Assembly (NCBI GenBank): GCA_036867785.1
Contig: CP145411.1
Coordinates: 310,001 to 374,000, forward strand
Length of the DNA: 64,000 nucleotides
Source of the DNA: Plasmodiophora brassicae
Lineage: Eukaryota > Endomyxa: Phytomyxea > Phytomyxea > Plasmodiophorida
Reading direction: 5' to 3'
Shown here: in pieces, positions 1 to 11,780 of the stretch
How the letters are laid out: each line of letters opens with the position of its first letter
Numbering within the stretch: the first letter of the stretch is position 1
Notes under the pieces: model-generated
Database searches by the model: none
What the model saw: only the letters and a program-made list of their open reading frames with translations
Told to the model about the DNA's origin: nothing
Translations under genes and position numbers: made by a program

Positions 1-3000
1 TTCCCAGTGCGCGATCCGTTCTTCCACATGCTTCGACGGTCCCTTCAGAATTTCATGAACGCGCTGACTGGCCCGGATTACACAATGTAGTGATGACGTT
101 GCCGGTGACGTTGCCGGAGAACGTTCTGACGGTGACGCTCGCGCGCAGGTATCCGTTCTCGACTTCGCACGTCGAAGATTTCGGCAACCTTCTCAGCGTG
201 TACTGTGACGCCGTTTTTAATCCGCTTCTGACATACAACGACTTTCGACAGGAAGGTCTGTCTGCGTACAGCTGTTTGCGGTACATCGTTCTGTACTTAG
301 GCACATGCAATGAACAGGGCACCGTCTGGAACACGAAATCTGGCACAGCCCGGAGTCGCCAGTTCAGATCAAGGGTATCGTGTACAACGAGATGAAAGGG
401 GCTATGTCCGATCCAGGTGCCTTCTGCTATGCCATGTGAACAACAGTATCTGATGTACGCGGCTCTAGCATCCGTCTTGCATCAGGAACTATGTTCCCGA
501 ATGTTCCCCCATTCGGCTTACCGATTCAATTCCGGTGGCGAACCGCATGCAATTACGTCCTTAACGCATGAAGAGTTAGTCGAGTTCCACCGGCGACATT
601 ACCACCCCAGCAACGCCCGCTTCTTTTCGTAATGTCGCATGGCCCTCGTCCATATCCGCCGCTTATTGTGTCAATAGGTACGGCGACCTTCCTCCTCAGC
701 TGCGGTACCTCAACGAAACCGTTCTATCGCGGTTCGAACGATGTGACGTAAACACGGAAGTTAGCTTGCAGTTCCCGTTCGACAAGGCCCCTGCTCCTTA
801 CCGTTTCAAGGGTCCACCGGATTCAATGGTTCAGTACTGATATAGCGGACCCTACTAGCTTGCAGAGCGACTGAATAATGTGTCCATCCAGGTCATTGAC
901 CCACAGAAGCAGACTACTGTCACCAAGTCGTTCCTCTGCATGGACATCCCGTCAGCAGATCCGGTTGACGTGACCGCCTTTTCATTGATATCTAATCTCC
1001 TGCTTCACGGATCTGATTCTCCAATGCACCGGGCGTTGATAGCACCCAACATCGGCTCCGGGTTCTCCTCAGTAACGGGCTTGATGCCAATGCGGCAGTT
1101 AGTCTGGTCGGTTGGCTTGCAAGGCGTTGCCTCTAGTGATGTCGACAAGGTTGCCGATATCATCAGGTCGACCATACGCGATTGTATGCTGAGCGGATTT
1201 GAGTCTAAGCGCGTAGACGCGATTCTTCACCGATATCGTCTGAGCCAACAGGAAATTCGGACGCAGTTTGGCCTCAACATTTTAAATCGAGTTATGCCAC
1301 GATGGCTTCACGGAAAGCCACCACTTCCTGCTATGCAGCTAGAAGCCCATCTGAAGGAGATTTCGACTCGAATGTCCCGTGGTCCATATCTGGAACAGCT
1401 TATGCGACGGCATCTCTTCGATAACAGTGAGAACCGGTGCTCTTTATGTCGATACGCTATCTGATGTCTGCTGAAGCTCACCAGCTTACTCTGGTGATGG
1501 AGGCGGACCCCGACTATATCTCCAACAAGATTGCCGCTGAGGACGAGAAGTTGAAGAGCACGCCGATCCCTGAACACATTGTGGAAGAAGCGCAAGCACT
1601 TGGGGAGGCGCAGGAGAAACCACAGGATACGCGCTGTTTACCGACATTGCATACCTCTGACATTCCTCCTGAGAACCCAAATGAGTGCACCGATATTACT
1701 GTCGACGTCCCTCGCCGTCGGAAATGTGAATGCTGGCATACGCCACGCTGGGCCTCACAGTATGTGTATAGGAGATATCAAATCCTTCTTTGTCCATCAG
1801 CCTACGAATGGCCTGGTTTACACAGACCTGCTGTTCGAGACTGAGAACGTCCCTACCCACCTGCGCCATCTGCTTCCTCTCTTCTGCAGGTGAGCCTGCG
1901 TTGAAGTCTGATATGGCCATTCCTTATTCATTTGGCACAGCGTCGTGGCTTCCCTGGGTGCTGCTGGGAAATCGTATGAGGAAATGTCCCATCTTCGATC
2001 ACTGTACACTGGTGGGGTATCCGCGTCGCTGCATCTGTTTAGCCCTATCTACAGTCTGTCAACCCATTCCGAGGTACCTGCATGAATAATACGCGCGAAG
2101 GGTCTCCTTATGAGTGTTAGTCCATCACGTTCCGTACGTCGTGTCTGAAGGAAAACTCGGAGGCAGCCTTGTCTTTACTCGGCGATATTGCAACGTCAGC
2201 GGATTTCAACGACAAGGGCCGCTTGCGTCAGCTGATCACTGATATTGCCGCGTCACTTTCTGCTGACATTGTACGTTCGTTTGAGGCATCCGCGTCTCGA
2301 TGCTATATGCTGACCAGCCTGAAGGTGGAGAGTGGACACGTTTATGCGAGAATGCATGCCGCCGCGCGCTGGTCGCCGTGCTTATCTGCGAAAGAGCGTT
2401 TCAGTGGCCTGACCAACGCGTCGCTCATGAACACGTTGGCAGCCAAGTGGGTGGGCAATTGCGCATTCCCTTCGTGTGAGCTAATCGTGATATCAGGATA
2501 AGCTCGGAATCAACGAGCGTCGCAACGCTCGATCAGTTATCCCACGACCTGTCGACAATCGCTTCCAGCATACACTTGCGTCGTAGTAACGTTGTTTCCG
2601 ATCCGGCTTTGATTACTGAAGTTGCTCCTCAAGTGTACAAGTGCCTCGACAGGTTTGTCCCTGGCACAGCAAGGGCAACTGGGTATAGATTGGCTTTGTT
2701 TATCAATGCCATGCATGGATAACGCTTTCTTCAGGGATATCGACAGCGCCTGGCAATTCTTGCCGCCGAACGAGGATCTGAGGCACTTCGTTGGCATTCC
2801 ATTGGAAGTGAACAACGTCGCCATGGCTGTCCCGTGCTGCGTTCCTTACGGTCACGAAGACAGTGCACCGCTTCGCACTGTCATGCGTATCATGTCCACC
2901 GAATACATGCATCGCGAGCTTCGGGAGAAAGGCGGAGCGTACGGCGGCGGGGCATCCTGGTCTTCAGACGGCGCACTGACGTTCTTCTCCTATCGGGACC

Positions 3001-3418
3001 CGAACCTTGACGAAACACTTCAGGCCTTCCTGTCTGCTTGCGTCTGGTAATACGCTGCTATCATTTTAACTGGTCAGGGTTACTGATATCGATCTGAGGT
3101 GCTGCGACGAAGCGAACATAACGGAAGAACGCGTCGAGCAAGCTATTCTGTCCATCTTCTCATCGCTTGATGCGCCGATCCATCCAGCGTCTCAGGGCCG
3201 TCTCGAGTTTATTGAGGGTATTACCCGTGAGCAACGTTTGGAGCATCGCTCTCGTCTGTTGAGGTGGGCGATCCTATACTCTTCCCGCTATTCGCCTTGT
3301 TGAGATTACTGACAGGTTGACGCCGAAAATCGTCTTGGACGCTGCCAACCGCCACCTTGCCAACATTTCTCTAGCAGATGCAGCAGTGACTGTGGTTGGC
3401 AACGAAAGCACCGAGTAG
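1..3418 (+). CDS. CYM1: Mitochondrial presequence protease (PreP/PITRM1/Cym1, M16C), 5'-truncated
   Basis: Zinc metalloprotease of the M16C family that degrades cleaved targeting peptides in the mitochondrial matrix. The window opens just after where the HxxEH zinc motif should lie; the first residues read PVRDPFFHML. The third zinc ligand lies in YNEMKG (near 390). C-terminal substrate-binding motifs REKGGAYGGGA and SYRDPN are present (about 2915-3010). Exons follow human PITRM1 order almost block by block: YPFSTSHVEDF, HRRHYHPSNARFF, DPQKQTTV, KPQDTRCLPTL. Introns are short: 87-148, 256-317, 417-469, one near 629-677, then several more. The 417-469 intron was chosen because it restores the exact PITRM1 spacing. 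Stop TAG is at 3416-3418. The frame is interrupted only where plausible introns exist, so it looks functional. The next gene, the kinesin, is convergent. Confidence 0.9.
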
Positions 3419-3713
3419 GCACTTCGAATACTGCATGTTGCGACGTTCTCTGAGACGTCTCTAGCCCGGCTGCTATTCGAAAGTTCGACCATCCCTGGAA
3501 AATTTCCCGGCTTGCTGAATGGTCCGCTGATTCCAAGGATCGTCAGCAAGACGACGCTCCTGAAGACAAAGTCGAATCGCAGGTGCCGTAAAACGAATGG
3601 GTAACCCCAGATGGCCTGCCCCCACTGTGATAAATCCACATCCTGTGTACCATGGACTGAACCGTACACGTTCGCTCGTGGACCGGCCACGTACATGACA
3701 ATGAGGCAGTATA

Positions 3714-5781
3714 TTACCGGGCTCTACCGCTTTCAAGCTCGTCGAAAGGTAACCGGCCCAATACCTGAACCTGAGGCGCGACATTCTCGTTGGCATCCGC
3801 AGCATCGTCAGCACGTCTCCGGGAGGCCCCTCTGCTGGCCGATTTAGGCGTGGATTTAGCCGTTGACTGCCGCGAGGGCGACGGTTGTCGACCGCGAAGG
3901 GCGACAATCTCCGCCCTCAACGATTCGATGAGCCTGTCCTTCTCGGCCACTGCAACCTTATACCGGAGTAACTGTGAAGACTCGAGGCGACGACGTGCTG
4001 GCCCGAGGTCAACAAGCTTGCAGCGCTGGGCGAACCGCAGCGTACTCAACCCCTCTTGTTCTCCGCAAGGGCTCACGTGGACCAGAGTTGCAACCTTTGC
4101 GCTTGGGCTCAGAAAATCCTGAAGCAGGAAGGTCAAACGCGAATCCCTGAACGGAACGTGTTGATCTCCGTCCGACAGAGCTCTTATAACCTGAAAGCAG
4201 CGGTAAGAGCCGAGTACAACCGGTGTACAGTGGCAATCAGACCTTGGAGAGCGTGCTTAGCGATTTGTTGATGGCCTGCGACTCCCGTAAGCGGTCCCCG
4301 ACAGCACCAGACATTCGCAAGCGCTCACTGCCCGCAAGGTCGACAAGAGCGAGGCGTCCCGTTAACCGGGCACCCGACCGCTTGTCGACACTAACGGCAG
4401 TGAGGCATACAACCAAATGCGATCGCGAGCTCCGCTCGTTGCATAACGTGGCACCCGTGCTGCGTGAGCGAACAGCGCGCATGATCAGGGACCAAGCGTG
4501 CCGAACAGACTCCAGCGTTGTCCAAGTCAGGTTCGTTACACGCCCACCAGTCATGACATCCAACGGGAGCTCTGGCGCATCCGAAGGGACGAGAAGATCG
4601 CGTAACGTCTCGTTATAGATCTCGACGACGCTGGCAGCGAACGTAACGGAGCACACCGCAGAGCGTTCCTCGCGCAGGTCGAACATGTGCTGCAGAGCTC
4701 TGAACGTCACACCTCGATCATCAGGCGGACCTTCCATTGAGAACGTCTTCCCGCTATTCGTTGCACCTGTCAACACCACCTTCGACTTAGTGCCGGTTCA
4801 AGCCATGCGACCAATATCTAACTACACCATAGCTAAAGACGGAACCTGGACAATTGTGTCAATACACAGTTTGCTATGTGGACGGGCTGCGATCACGTTA
4901 CATGTGAAGCCGTCGAGGCACGACCTAAACAGGTCGCGAACTTCGCCGAACACGTCGGCCTGCGTCGCGTCTGGACCCAGCACGCGATCGAACGTGTACA
5001 GTTTGTCGCCAAGGCAGAGGGACGTGTCATCGGCGAAGTCGATATCGGCGTCGTCGCAACCGGCATCGGACTCGAGGCGAGGTCGAACTCTGACGATGAC
5101 CCGTACCTTGCCCCGGAGGTCTCCAATCTCGCCCAGAAGCGCACGACGAGTACTGCTGTCGACCTGGCAGCTCTGTCGCAGGTCAGCCACCTCCTGGCGT
5201 TGAGCTGTCAGACGGACGAGCAGGTCGTCGATCTGGACCTGAGATCCATCCAAGGCCTTCTTGGCCAGCGCGGCCGCTTCTGTTCGTAGTGTTGCCAGCG
5301 CGCAGCGCATGCTGTCCACAGACTGCTTCGCTTGGACCAAGGCGTCGTGCGATCGCATGCGAGTACGCGATAATTGCTGTCGAAGGTCCTCGATCTCCGC
5401 CTCGACATTGTCCAGCGCGCGTCGATTGGACGCGCGCTCCAGACGGTCGTGAATGTCGGACAGGCGCCGGTTGAGAGCGTCGCCGTCATCCGTGATGCAA
5501 ACAACGGGTTCGGTCTGGTGCTTCCCACGCAGCCGTACGGTCCGCTTCGGTGACCAGGTCGGCGTTGCGCCCAGGACGACGTACGCGTACTGGAAGTCGA
5601 CGGCGGGGACGTCCACCTGGCAACGCCACGTCGCCGCCGCCGCCGACTCCAGCGGCACCGCCCGCGACAGATCCCACCCGCCCAGCTGCTCGATCGACCC
5701 GGACAGCACCAGGCGGTCGGCGTCGCCCGCCGCGTACCGCACCTGGTACAGCAGGCGGACCAACGGCGGCGGCGACGACAT
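3714..5781 (-). CDS. Kinesin-14-like motor with N-terminal CBM20 starch/glycogen-binding domain
   Basis: ATG at 5781, stop TAA at 3714-3716, 632 residues after splicing. Residues 1-105 look like CBM20: LSGSIEQLGGWDLSRAVPL followed by a conserved Trp and FQYAYVV. About 120 residues of coiled coil follow, then the motor begins with LRGKVRVIVRVRP, an order typical of minus-end-directed kinesin-14. Motor motifs: P-loop SYGATNSGKT, switch I NERSSRSH, switch II LVDLAGSER, helix alpha4 INKSLSTL. Introns: 4846-4901, 4767-4827 and 4191-4242. Between the first two is an 18-nt microexon (4828-4845) encoding most of CSVFSYG; with it the junction reads LDGFTCSVFSYGATNSGKT and aligns with the kinesin consensus without a gap. 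The tail after the motor is short and basic. Likely role: minus-end transport or crosslinking of microtubules; binding to glycogen or another alpha-glucan is inferred only from CBM20. Confidence 0.88.
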
Positions 5782-5998
5782 CGAGGCCACCTCGCCGTCG
5801 ACCCAAAATGACTCCGCCAGCCGGGCCTGGCGACTGGCGACTGGCGAGTGAGTGGGTCGACTGTCGAGCCACTGTGCAGCCCCGAACACGCGCCAAAACG
5901 CGGCTTGTCTGCACAGACAAGCAGCCAGACGTCGAGATGTCGGACGCGATGCCGATGCGGGAACGAAAATGTACTCTGGTTTGTGCAACAAAACGCGG

Positions 5999-6439
5999 TC
6001 AGACGACGACGATGGCGCTTAGGGCCGCCAGAGCTACGAGGGACATCGGTGGCAGGGCGGGCTTGTTGCTGGTGCTGGACGACAGGGTGGAAGCGCTCTT
6101 GACTGGCTGGAGCGTGATGAACGCAGCGGGTGGCGGGCTTGCTGGCGGACGCGGCGCGTCCGTCGTAGGGCGAGCTGGCGGCGTGGTCGCTGTCGGCAGT
6201 GGTGTTACTGGATCCCGGTTCCTGGTTCAGGTCGGTGGGTCGAACCGGGCCGACACTGCATCGTGATGGTGGGCGTACCGGGGGAAGCAGACGAAACAGG
6301 CGTGCGGACAGCGGAACTCGAACTCCTGGCAGCGCTGGTGGCACTCTCTGCAATCCACACGATGCCGCCAACGAGCCTGTACTCCGAATATCAGGGCGGC
6401 GATCACGACGGCACAGTATACGCGCGACACGGTGCCCAT
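5999..6439 (-). CDS. Small secreted, Cys-rich, GPI-anchored protein
   Basis: 127 residues predicted from two exons. ATG at 6439; intron 6222-6278 (57 bp) preserves frame; stop TGA at 5999-6001. Residues 1-22 form a signal peptide (VYCAVVIAALIFGV). A compact Cys cluster follows with eight cysteines in about 25 residues (CRECHQRC, CPHACFVCF). The rest is a Pro/Thr/Ser-rich stalk, and the C-terminus is a hydrophobic GPI-attachment signal (MSLVALAALSAIVVV). In the unspliced frame a TGA interrupts the stalk; removing the 57-bp intron resolves this. The stalk contains FITLQPVKSAS, closely matching FVTLQPPASAS in the next gene upstream on the same strand, so the two are probably tandem relatives. 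Likely placed in the plasma membrane or wall. Function unknown. Confidence 0.68.
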
Positions 6440-6621
6440 GGCGACCCTCGCCACGCCGTTGCACTACCCAAAACCCATGCAGAAGGTTCTAGAATTGGCT
6501 CAGGCTGGGTGCCCAACTCGAGCGTTTCTGCGATACATGGACGTGCCGCATCAGCCAGGCAGTAAATGTGTGAATGCGGTTGGACTCCTCGACAACGAAC
6601 ATCAGTGCGATGTATTTCGGT

Positions 6622-7111
6622 TTACTGATGGAACGCGCATATGGCGAGGAGCAGCGGCAGCAGGGAGACGGGAGGTGGAGAATAACCGGGCGACGCTCTC
6701 GCAAGAGACGCCTTTGATGCTGATGCCGGCGGTTGGAGCGTGACGAAAACTGCACGTGGGGGAGATGATGACGACGACTTGTGTGCAGGCGATGACAGAC
6801 GCTTTGTCGAGATCGCGGGTGCACTGGACCTAATCGGGAATCTGGTTGTTTCGTTCCGCGCCCGGATCTTGGTCGTGATCGACTGAGCGTTGCAGAATTG
6901 CACCCTGCGGCCCGAACGGGTCAGGACCACGCGGGCACAACTCGGGCGACATACGTGGGCATTACCCTATGCCACAGTACCCGAACCGGCTGCAGCAGAG
7001 CCCAGGTCGGCATGGCCATGTGGCGCTGCATGTCCCATTCCCTGCACTTGGCAACTGCTGTGCCGCATGGGCAGTCACTGCCATCATCATGATCCCCAGC
7101 ACCAGCCGCAT
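6622..7111 (-). CDS. GPI-anchored protein with a CBM18 (hevein-type) chitin-binding domain
   Basis: 142 residues predicted. ATG at 7111, intron 6905-6965 (61 bp), stop TAA at 6622-6624. The signal peptide is LVLGIMMMAVTAHA. Immediately after it is a short CBM18 with the typical core CCSRFGYCGIG; splicing adds VQFCNA and completes the domain. A Ser/Thr/Pro stalk follows with FVTLQPPASASKAS, then a hydrophobic tail VSLLPLLLAICAFHQ consistent with a GPI signal. CBM18 binds chitin or GlcNAc oligomers, so the protein probably sits at the wall-membrane interface. It lies about 180 bp upstream of the similar GPI protein at 5999-6439, same strand, and shares the stalk motif and exon layout. Alternative: a plain secreted chitin-binding protein, if the C-terminus is not processed. 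Confidence 0.72.
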
Positions 7112-7509
7112 AGCACGCTTCAGCACTGCCCTCAAACGCGTGCCCGCATCTGGGTTCTCGAACCCACTTGACGGGACGTTCGCGAATCGCCGAGGGATTC
7201 GAGTCACAAAGCTCCAGACTTTGGCAGGAAATCGAATGGTACGTTTAGACCTTAATGGTGATCCTGGAGAGGGGGCACGCCGCTGGCCAGTACTCTACCA
7301 ACTCGTGGCGAAGCTATTGATCACTGACCTGCCGCGTTCCGGCCAACGTTACGTATCAGGGCATTCGGCCTTGATTCGATTCGCCAATCGTCATTGTGCT
7401 CACAGCGGTTGCCCGGGGCAGTCACAGAGATCCTTCGAATCGCCGGGGCGCCTCGATATCGTCGGCACTGGGCTACCTACCTACCTACCGGTAGGTGGAC
7501 AGGTCTACG

Positions 7510-8067
7510 ATGAGCCGGCGGACATCGCTAGAGGAGGGGGACGGTGCCGCGTTCCCCTTCCTCGCCGGGATGCTCAACCTGGCGCCTCTGGTGCGCGGAC
7601 GCACGCCCGACGACCTGCGAACCATAGCCGCCCGACAGTTCGCCGACAAGTACCAAAAGTACTTGGTCAGTCGTGCCGAAGGTACCGATTCCCGCGCGCG
7701 TCTTCACACCGAAACCCTCACGCCTGTGCAGCCATCTGCAATTCCGGTCGGCGATGGTCACTCACGTACGTGTGGTTCGGTGCGGTTCTCGACCTGCATT
7801 CATTGACGATAGTGGGCGGTCTCATTCGCCACTGACGCTCGACGACGTTCGTAATGCCATGACGGAGCACATGCCCGACGATACCAAGGTACGGGGACGC
7901 CCGTCGTCAGGTGTCGTTGATGAAGTTGGCTGACACCGATGCGATCGCAGGATGTCTTGACCCTGCGCCGGTCCTCAGCAGAGTTCGAGCCCGACCTGGG
8001 ATCCATATCTGAAACCGGTATTGGGACGAGCGGGTCGGCAGGAACCATGTCGCGATTGGGGTTCTGA
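7510..8067 (+). CDS. Unrecognised small spliced gene
   Basis: I do not recognise the family. ATG at 7510 opens a frame beginning MSRRTSLEEGDGAAFPFLAG, with a likely helix ARQFADKYQKYL. A clear intron at 7889-7950 (GTACGG...CGCAG, 62 bp) joins LTLDDVRNAMTEHMPDDTK to DVLTLRRSSAEFEPDL; the stop is TGA at 8065-8067. One or two further introns lie between about 7665 and 7803; the best solution joins GDGHSRT to GRSHSPLTLDD, but this part is uncertain. The product would be about 130-150 residues, soluble, with no signal peptide or membrane segment. It diverges from the CBM18 gene across about 400 bp. No function assigned. Confidence 0.5.
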
Positions 8068-8741
8068 CCCGTTGACGGTAGATCCGGTGTCGCAGCATTT
8101 CGAGGAGGACATGATCGCATTCGACTGAGACGCACGATATAAACATGGAGATCGCCTCTAATGAACAAGCAACTATCCAACTTACTACCTTGAGGCGCGC
8201 ATGCGAACCGCACGTTAATAGCACACCTGGCAGTTCGAGACGACGAACGGGATTCATTTTACCACGTTTCGTTGGACGTATTGCCCCACAATGGTAAAGT
8301 GGGTGCGAGTTGTCGCGCCCGGTTGGTTGCCGTGCATCGTTAAGGCATTGCACTGGCCAGTGGCGTGGCCAGTGCCCCGTGAATCGGCGAGGGGCAATGT
8401 CGTCCCAGTGGTATTTGGTTTATTTTCAGAAGACGCCTGCAAACAGAACCCATATGTAGATAAGCAATGCAAAGAATATGCGAGGAGGTGCCTCTACGGT
8501 AGGTTGGTAGTACGGTCTACCTATCGGCGATCGGGTAGGTACGGCTGCGCCGCGCGCGTTGTTGCGTTCTAAAAGTGTGACGGGTGCGGCACGTTTTTGC
8601 TTTTTTTGGGTGCGGACCCAGCGGGTCGATCAGAGCGATAATCGGAGGTCACAGGGGCGGCGTCAGACAGAGTCGTGCGCGCGAGTTTGGGCGTCGGATC
8701 CGGAGGGGCCTGAGGCGGAACCGCGTCCCAATCGTCCGGCC
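8068..8741. other. Intergenic stretch upstream of Rab8
   Basis: No supported gene. It contains short T-rich tracts near 8595-8610 and GTAGGT/ACCTAC motifs near 8497-8540, also seen at 7475-7500. The Rab8 promoter and 5' UTR presumably lie at its right end. No TATA box or other element can be assigned with confidence. Confidence 0.4.
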
Positions 8742-9529
<788 letters not shown>

Positions 9530-9674
9530 TCGATCTAATATTTCACCCATCATTGAAGTACCCTTTGTCTGTCGCTGGTCCCTTTCTTCCTAATACAACT
9601 GCGAATGTCCGCATTCTTCACTTCGTAGATCATCGTACATAGGCAGTTCCTGTCGCTTTATCACTCGATCGTCG

Positions 9675-11601
9675 TTAGCCGTCGAACGGCAGGCTGTCGC
9701 CCAGCCTCATATCCACAACTGGTGTGTCCTGATCCACCCAGCCAGCGCGAGGTTCCCAGCGCTGCCTGCAGCGAGACGTGAAGTTTTTGTACTTCATGAG
9801 CTCGAGCCCTGCGAACTTCATGTAGTCCTGCAATGGTCGCACCTGGGGTTTGCCCAGTTAGGGCCCGGCATGTTTAAGCACTGGCCCATCCCGTACCGTG
9901 CCGACGCCGAGATGCTCAATCTCGGACCGATCGAAATCGACCTCATCATCAATGCGCGAGTTCAGGATATGACGAGCTCGCGCTAGGCATATCAGGTAAA
10001 ATCAGCGGGCGTATACATGGATAGTATACGGCAGTGTCGGCGCCTGACCTTCGGAAGCGCGGCATATTGGTACCCAGTTCTGCGATTCGACCTAACGCGC
10101 GGTCAGCAGCAATCCACCAGACAAGCGCTGACGTGTGACCCTCCTACATGGACGTTCTTGGTTCTTCCTCCGTACACATGACTGACAATGTTCACAATCG
10201 GGGTATACATGTCCCACCCGCTGGTCCATATTCTGGCTGCGATCAGAACCTCCTCGCCATGGAATATGTACCTAGGAGATACCGTCATCTCCTGACCGGC
10301 GAGCTGTGAGGTCTCCAGAGCCTACGGCAGGTATCGATCGAACGGCGCGTCGTAGAGGACGTGACTCTCAGCAGCGAAGAACCCGCCGCCCATAAACGGG
10401 CTCAGGCATGTCGTACGTTCGCCTGCCGCCGACAACGCTATCCCGGGCGACATATTCGCCTGCCGGCAGACGTCTAGCCGAACAGGAGCGTGTCACAGTC
10501 GAGTCCGTTCTCCTGTAGGTAACCGCCTTACCTTGGCCCTGGGTGAAGAGCCCTGCCGGAGCCTACGACAAAGTGCATAACTCACTGGCCGGCACGAAAC
10601 GTCAAGCATGGCTTCTGACCTGTTCGTGGTCGTTGGCAACACAGATCCAGGTGACGTCCGGCTTGCCGAGTTCGTCTTCCCGGCCGGGCGGGTAATGGGT
10701 GATTGCGCTTCGGCTTGGGTTCGGCAGTTGTCGCAAGTTGCTGATCAGCTGGTCGTCCCAGCCGACCATGAAATGTGAGTGCGCGTCGATCTGCATGAAG
10801 TACTGCTCGCCGTCCCACAGCTTCGACGCCATGTACCGGGCGTGCGTTGGCCCGCGTGCCATGTTCGATGGAATGCGCACCAGGCGGACGCGCTGGCGCT
10901 CCTCACCCGTCAGCATCGATTCGCAAGGCACATCGTCACTGTCCTCAGCCGCCAACTTCGTCTGGTCCACGAGGCCGACGAACACCCGTTTAGGCTGGGC
11001 ACTTCGTCAGACGCGCGGGCAATGACGATGAAATAGCAGAACTGACCGACACCGCCTTGTCGAACATTTCACGAAGCGTCAGGACGCAGGCGTTGTCGCG
11101 ATAGCTGGCAATGGACACGAAGATCGTCCCCTTGCGAACGTGGCGGAACTGTTCAGTCAACCGTGCCCGGTACGCAGGCACACTAGACCCGATAGTTCAA
11201 TGCGTTCGTTGCCCAAACGCGCGCGAAATGCAACGCGTCACCTTTCGTTGAAGTACGGCGCGTTGTCATGCGTGTATGTCATTCTGCAGAAGCGTGAGGC
11301 AGCGTCTGTGAAACGATTTACTTCCCGATACGACGTACTTGTCGACAGAGAGGATTGCGTTGGAGGAAGCGTAGCCCAAACGAGTTGTCGCGCGGCTGAT
11401 CAGGAAGATGATGGAAGACAGGAAGAGGGCGGAAACGCCGGCCAAGACAACAATGGCGGCAATCTGCTGCTTTCGGGTGGTCCTCGCCAGGACCTTCTCG
11501 AACCACGACTTCTCTTCGCTGCGTTGCGACGACAGCAGCGGCCGAGCCAGCATCGCTACGGCTGGAGGTTGCTCTCGCGAAGACAATAGAATGACACTCA
11601 T
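9675..11601 (-). CDS. GT60-like GlcNAc-transferase, type II membrane protein
   Basis: Matches the Pfam GlcNAc glycosyltransferase family, which includes the Skp1 prolyl-hydroxyl GlcNAc-transferase. ATG at 11601; near residues 45-70 is a membrane anchor (IAAIVVLAGVSALFLSSIIFL), which suggests a Golgi or ER type II enzyme rather than a cytosolic one. The catalytic part is spread over several exons: GTIFVSIASYRDNACVLTL (about 11150), RVFVGLVDQ, ARGPTHARYMASKLWDGE, YFMQIDAHSHF, ITHYPPGRED (10985-10600), then FMGGGFFAAES (near 10390), FHGEEVLIAARIWTSGWD (10288-10210), and a last exon with LQDYMKFAGLE ending at TAA 9675-9677. The Asp-containing QIDAH is the likely metal/sugar site. Introns are short. 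Exact borders in 10300-10600 and 11040-11300 remain uncertain. It is convergent with Rab8. Confidence 0.82.
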
Positions 11602-11780
11602 CGGGGCACGCACCCCCTCCAGTCACAAGGTATATCTCGCCGCCTACATTCCGGAACCAATGTCTCGATAATCGCTAACGCGCATTCGACGCAATGCATC
11701 ACGGGGACGACGTTGTCAGGCAACCGGTGGAGTGTCCCCCAGACTCGCAGCATTCGTTGGCGTGGATATGGTGTGTGTAC

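Noticed and set aside
4780-4896. Kinesin lacking the FAYG residues before its P-loop
   Set aside because: Only appears if one 117-bp intron is assumed; two introns with an 18-nt exon restore the motif.
6220-6280. In-frame stop in the small GPI protein suggesting a pseudogene
   Set aside because: The TGA lies inside a 57-bp GT-AG intron whose removal keeps frame and yields a GPI signal.
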